A stretch of DNA of 64,000 bases from contig OX465587.1 in NCBI GenBank assembly GCA_950022655.1, forward strand, positions 33,607,716 to 33,671,715, written 5' to 3'. Positions 60,501-64,000 of this stretch are shown here, one piece after another (positions within the stretch are counted from its first letter, which is position 1; each line of letters opens with the position of its first letter). The stretch is from Alentia gelatinosa. Its lineage: Eukaryota; Annelida; Polychaeta; Phyllodocida; Polynoidae. The notes beneath the pieces were generated by a model. It saw only the letters and a list, made by a program, of their open reading frames with translations, had not been told where the DNA came from and searched no databases. A program made the position numbers and the translations under genes.

Positions 60501-60634
60501 GACGCAAAATGTATCAAATATTGGACACCTCTCATAATCATTAGTAGATTGAATGCAGTAGATTGGAGAAGCGATACATGCCAGATTTCATCAATTTTTG
60601 ATCCTCCAAGTACCCCTCTCACTGCATAAACGTA

Positions 60635-60774
60635 CAGTAAAACCCCGCTTCCGAGTAAAGTGTTCCCTTAAGCGGGGTTAAAATAACCTGAATGAAAATT
60701 TCTGTTCCCAGCTAATTTTCCCCTTAAGCGCAGTTTCCCCTTAAGCGAGGTGTCCCAGATGCTGGGTGTTACTG
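60635..60774. mobile_element. Pogo-like MITE, short copy
   Basis: TA|CAGTAAAACCCCGCTT and GGTGTTACTG ends, with internal CCCCTTAAGCG repeats like 6935-7108. The right-side TA is lost. Confidence 0.7.
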
Positions 60775-61000
60775 TGTATACTTTATGGATAATAAAAAAC
60801 ACAATGTAGAATTCTTTTGAGCAGTGTTTATTAACATTCACGGTACAGATTTTCAGTTAAGGTGTACACTGCATGTACACCATAGCTTATATATTGGTTT
60901 TACAGTCATTTAGTGATTCTATATCAAAAATGAAAATATGAGATTAGTGTTGATATTTCTACTTTAGGTAGCCACGACCTATTGCTTGTGAAATTTAGCT

Positions 61001-61372
61001 TTAAAGCGGGCGTCCACCAACCACGACAAGGCTACGACAATGGCTTTCCGACAAGGTCCACGACAGGCCTACGATTTGAACCCTTGTCGTAGCCTTGTCG
61101 TGGTTGGTGGACCCCAGTTCCCGACAAGAGGCTACGACAAGGCCACGACAGGCTGCGACTGGAAGCTTGTCGGGGGCCTGTCGGGGGCTTGTCACAGAGG
61201 TCTGCGATAGGATAATTTGGTCGAGCGTGTACTCCCCGACACGCTACGACAAGGCTCACGGCAAATAGAACGGACGCCTCTTCTCACGATAAGGCTACGA
61301 CAAGGCGCCGATTGGAACTTTCTTGTCGGGGCTTGTTGTAACCTTGTCGTGGTTGGTGGACGTCCACCTTTA
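61001..61372. mobile_element. Harbinger-like MITE packed with CTACGACAAGG motifs
   Basis: TTA on both sides of 61004-61369. Ends share CGTCCACCAACCACGACAAG and its complement CTTGTCGTGGTTGGTGGACG. The body has a dozen CGACAAGG/CCTTGTCG motifs in both orientations. Confidence 0.85.
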
Positions 61373-61985
61373 TAGTTTTCTTTTCTCGGTGTGAATACGA
61401 CCTGGGGGAGGTATGAGTTCTACTTAAACCCTACAACACGGCCATGTCGCTTATAGAGCCACGGTCTTTCCTGCTTGTTTGTCAACCTCATCGTTGTGAT
61501 ATAGACATGGCTGTTCGTGTGTGTATGAACGAGGCTTAGCTGTCGGAATTGAAAATGAAAAAAAAATAGACATGGCTGTTCCATTTTCCATTGGCTGATT
61601 ATTCGGTACCGATCTATATTCGGAAACAAGCGATCGATTTTCCTATACCCACTCCAGATCGGTGAATGGAAACAGCCTGGTATTTGAAATGGTCACGGAT
61701 AAATTTTGGCGAAGATTATGCAATAAAGCCAGCACCGATACGACCGACTTGGTCAACGACCTGACAGAATCGAAAAGCTTTGATTTCAGTGGTGAGGTTG
61801 AAGATTTAGCCTGGGAATTCCCTGGTATAGGCAGATGAAATGTAGTAAAAACAAGGCGAGACTGCACCCTCACCAATCATATGATCCCCCGATGTGCAGT
61901 CGATGGCACCTCCAACAGACTTATAGGGAAACACAAATAATCAGTGCCGTTTTCGTCAGCTAATGGAAAATGGCCTTAATGGGGC
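61370..61985. other. No feature recognised
   Basis: Short frames only; no repeat seen. Confidence 0.4.
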
Positions 61986-62300
61986 AAAATGTAAACTATA
62001 GAGGAAACCTACTCAAGTTTAGGGTCAGAGTTCGTATCCCATCGAGTTTGAATCGCGTAGTATTTCACAAGGCGAATCCACGTGAATTACGTAGCGATTC
62101 AAACAAGATTTGATCGAGCTCTGACCCTAAACTTGACTAGGATTCTGAATCTATCTCATCCTTAACATTGACTAATGGGCTAACATAATCCCCCATAATC
62201 CCCCATTGGATATCTTTCCTAAATATCTCATTGGCATTGGATACGAGTTAACAATATCAAGTCTATGGAGAGAAAATAACAGGGGTGAGATAAAGGATCG
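61985..62300. mobile_element. Fold-back repeat, reverse copy of 12240-12530
   Basis: Arms AAGTTTAGGGTCAGAG / CTCTGACCCTAAACTT are perfect. An inner dyad GTTTGAATCGC...GCGATTCAAAC also pairs. Ends in ACAGGGGTGAGATAAAG. Confidence 0.75.
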
Positions 62301-62319
62301 TATCACTCTACAGTAGCCA

Positions 62320-63000
62320 CAGGAATGCCTGTAGGCATTATATATGCTCTGGTATTCCTAGGAATGCTTGGAAGCATTATGCTGCAGTATCCCCACTATT
62401 GCCTGGAGGCATCATGCTGTGGTAGCCCTGGGGATGTCTGGAGCCATTATGACGTAGTGGGCCCAGGAATATCCGGAGGCATCATGCTGGGGGGGCCTGG
62501 TGGATATGTGGAGTCATCATGCTGCAGTAGCCACTGTGTTAAAGTCATGAAGTGGTGATTGTAAAAATGGAGAATCTGCAGTACAACATCTCGTCCTGGG
62601 AATAACTGGAAGCATCAGGTTGCAGTAGCCCCAGGAATGCCTGAATGCATAAAGCTGCATTAGTCCATGGAATGCCTGAAGACATTATGCTGTGGTAGCC
62701 CCGGGAGTGCCTTGAAGTATCATGCTGCAGTTCCAACATAAATACCTGGAGGCATTAGCTGTGGTAGCCCCACAAATGCTTGGAAAATTCATACTGCAGA
62801 AGCCCCACAATTGACTGGAGGTATCATGCTGTTGTACGCCTGACAATGTCTTTGGCCATTATGAAATAGTAGCCCCAGGAATGCCTTAAAACATTATGTG
62901 AGGGCCCTAGGAATGCTTGGAAGCATTATGCTGCAGGACCCTTAGGAATCCCTGGAAGCATTATGCTGGGGTAGCCCTGGAAATGTCTCGAGCCATATGC
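62320..63000. repeat. ~42-bp satellite, AGCCCCAGGAATGCCTGGAA type
   Basis: About 16 units with GCATTATGCTGCAGTAGCCC. The core GAATGCCTGGAGGCATTA is palindromic, as at 29065-29165. Confidence 0.88.
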
Positions 63001-63263
63001 TGCAGTGGCCACTGGTGTTAGATGAAGGGTGATTGTAGAACTGGTGATTTGGCAGTCCAACAGCAGTGTTACATTGCATGATGGTGTCACTTCCAGAATA
63101 TGCTTGATGCAATTTCTTCGTCCATAAGAGCATCATGTTTTCCGACCTGAGCTGAAATCTCCATACTCTCTTCATTTTCAAAATGCATCATGCCGTAACG
63201 CCTGCCGCCATGCCGTAACTGCCGTAATGATGCCGTAACTGTTTGCACACTTAATCAGACGTT

Positions 63264-64000
63264 ATAGGGCACAGAGTGATTACTAGTTCTGCTATCATTC
63301 GCCAGTAAATTGTAATATAGGGCCACTGTAGTCAGGGGGCAACCACTTTTTTCAGCTTTTTTATTACCCACCCATTCCGGAGTCTCCATAGGAAATGTAT
63401 AGAGCATCTGGAATTAGCTACCCGGAGATTCTGATATGTCAGAATCTCCTGCAGGAGATTCCGGGAAAAAAGTCCCTGCTTAAATGAGGTCAATTCATAA
63501 TGTACTTCAAAATGAGTTTATCTAATGTTGATTCAATATTAATTTGTTATAATCAGTCACAATAATCTCGTTTATCATCAGAAATCACTGTCATAAAAAG
63601 ATTTGCACATAAAAACCCAGATGAATAGCGAACTATATAACAGGCGTAAGTATACACCGAATTACCACCATGCCTGACAGTGCTGTGGTGCTATGGCGTA
63701 ATCTGGAACTATATCTACTTTTTAGGCAATAGCCATATTATCTATCTTGTAGGAGGGTAATAAATACAATAACGACTGGTTTTGTTTACGAGTATCCGCA
63801 ATCTCCTCGCAGTTGACGACGTAATATCCTCGCTAATCGCTCGATATTACTACGCGTCAACTACTCGGAGATTACGGCCACTCATACACAAAACCAGTCA
63901 TTATGTGTATATAATCTATATATAATATTGAGACGAGGCAAGAGTTCCTCCATGGGAAGCCCCCAATAATTATTTTGATAAAATCCTTTGACAATTGGTT
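63264..64000. repeat. Dispersed repeat split by a 550-bp insertion
   Basis: 63264-63345 (TAGGGCACAGAGTGATTAC, CCACTGTAGTCAGGGGGCAA) and 63905-64000 (ATAATCTATATATAATATTG, GTTCCTCCATGGGAAG) are the two halves of the element seen whole at 1075-1265. Confidence 0.75.
63355..63905. mobile_element. Hairpin-headed element, copy 3, reversed, nested in another repeat
   Basis: Starts TTTATTACCCACCCATT, has AATCTCCTGCAGGAGATTCC and AGGAGGGTAATAAA, then the hairpin ACTGGTTTTGTTTACGAG ... CTCATACACAAAACCAGT. Same order, reversed, as 53285-53848. Confidence 0.8.

Noticed and set aside
42466..64000. Further SLC22 exons
   Set aside because: I looked for the conserved extracellular loop and later transmembrane segments and found no convincing match; remaining exons are probably beyond the window.

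Overview
The window is animal nuclear DNA. It shows spliced genes with GT/AG (and one GC/AG) introns, long introns crowded with minisatellites, fold-back elements and a tRNA-headed SINE, and an internal TTAGGG array. The SINE tail (GACGTTAAATCAAACAAAC type) and the general texture suggest a marine invertebrate, most likely a mollusc or other lophotrochozoan. That placement is an inference, not a proof.

Three genes can be supported. (1) INTS2 (Integrator complex subunit 2), plus strand, positions 1-36710: the last 13 coding exons (about 653 codons) join in a single open frame to a TAG stop. The 5' part of the gene lies outside the window. (2) Inside INTS2 intron 10 (24.2 kb, far larger than the others), on the minus strand from 19925 to 13447, sits a four-exon gene for a predicted 809-residue protein: N-terminal CARD, helical/coiled-coil middle, long polar disordered tail. 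I do not recognise the full architecture. A CpG-rich patch at 21290-21560 is a plausible promoter. (3) At 41825-41977, plus strand, is the first coding exon of an SLC22-type organic ion transporter. No later exon is visible, so the rest of the gene probably lies past 64000. A CRE + TATA pair near 39190-39232 is a candidate promoter.

The rest is repeat. INTS2 introns 2, 4, 5, 9 and 11 each carry a minisatellite, and several touch an exon boundary. Copied splice donors, acceptors, branchpoint-like motifs, a stop-codon segment and a start-codon segment recur in tandem. Mobile elements include a 1.37 kb Penelope-like GIY-YIG fragment flanked by a 13-bp direct repeat, a hAT-like element, two Harbinger-like MITEs, pogo-like MITEs, a TIR element with a telomere-like core, and several fold-back families present in 2-4 copies. 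From 42 kb to 64 kb the window is almost entirely satellites and MITEs, presumably the first intron of the SLC22 gene.

The best candidates for something new are the nested CARD/coiled-coil adaptor-like gene and the repeated formation of minisatellites from exon edges in both INTS2 and the CARD gene.
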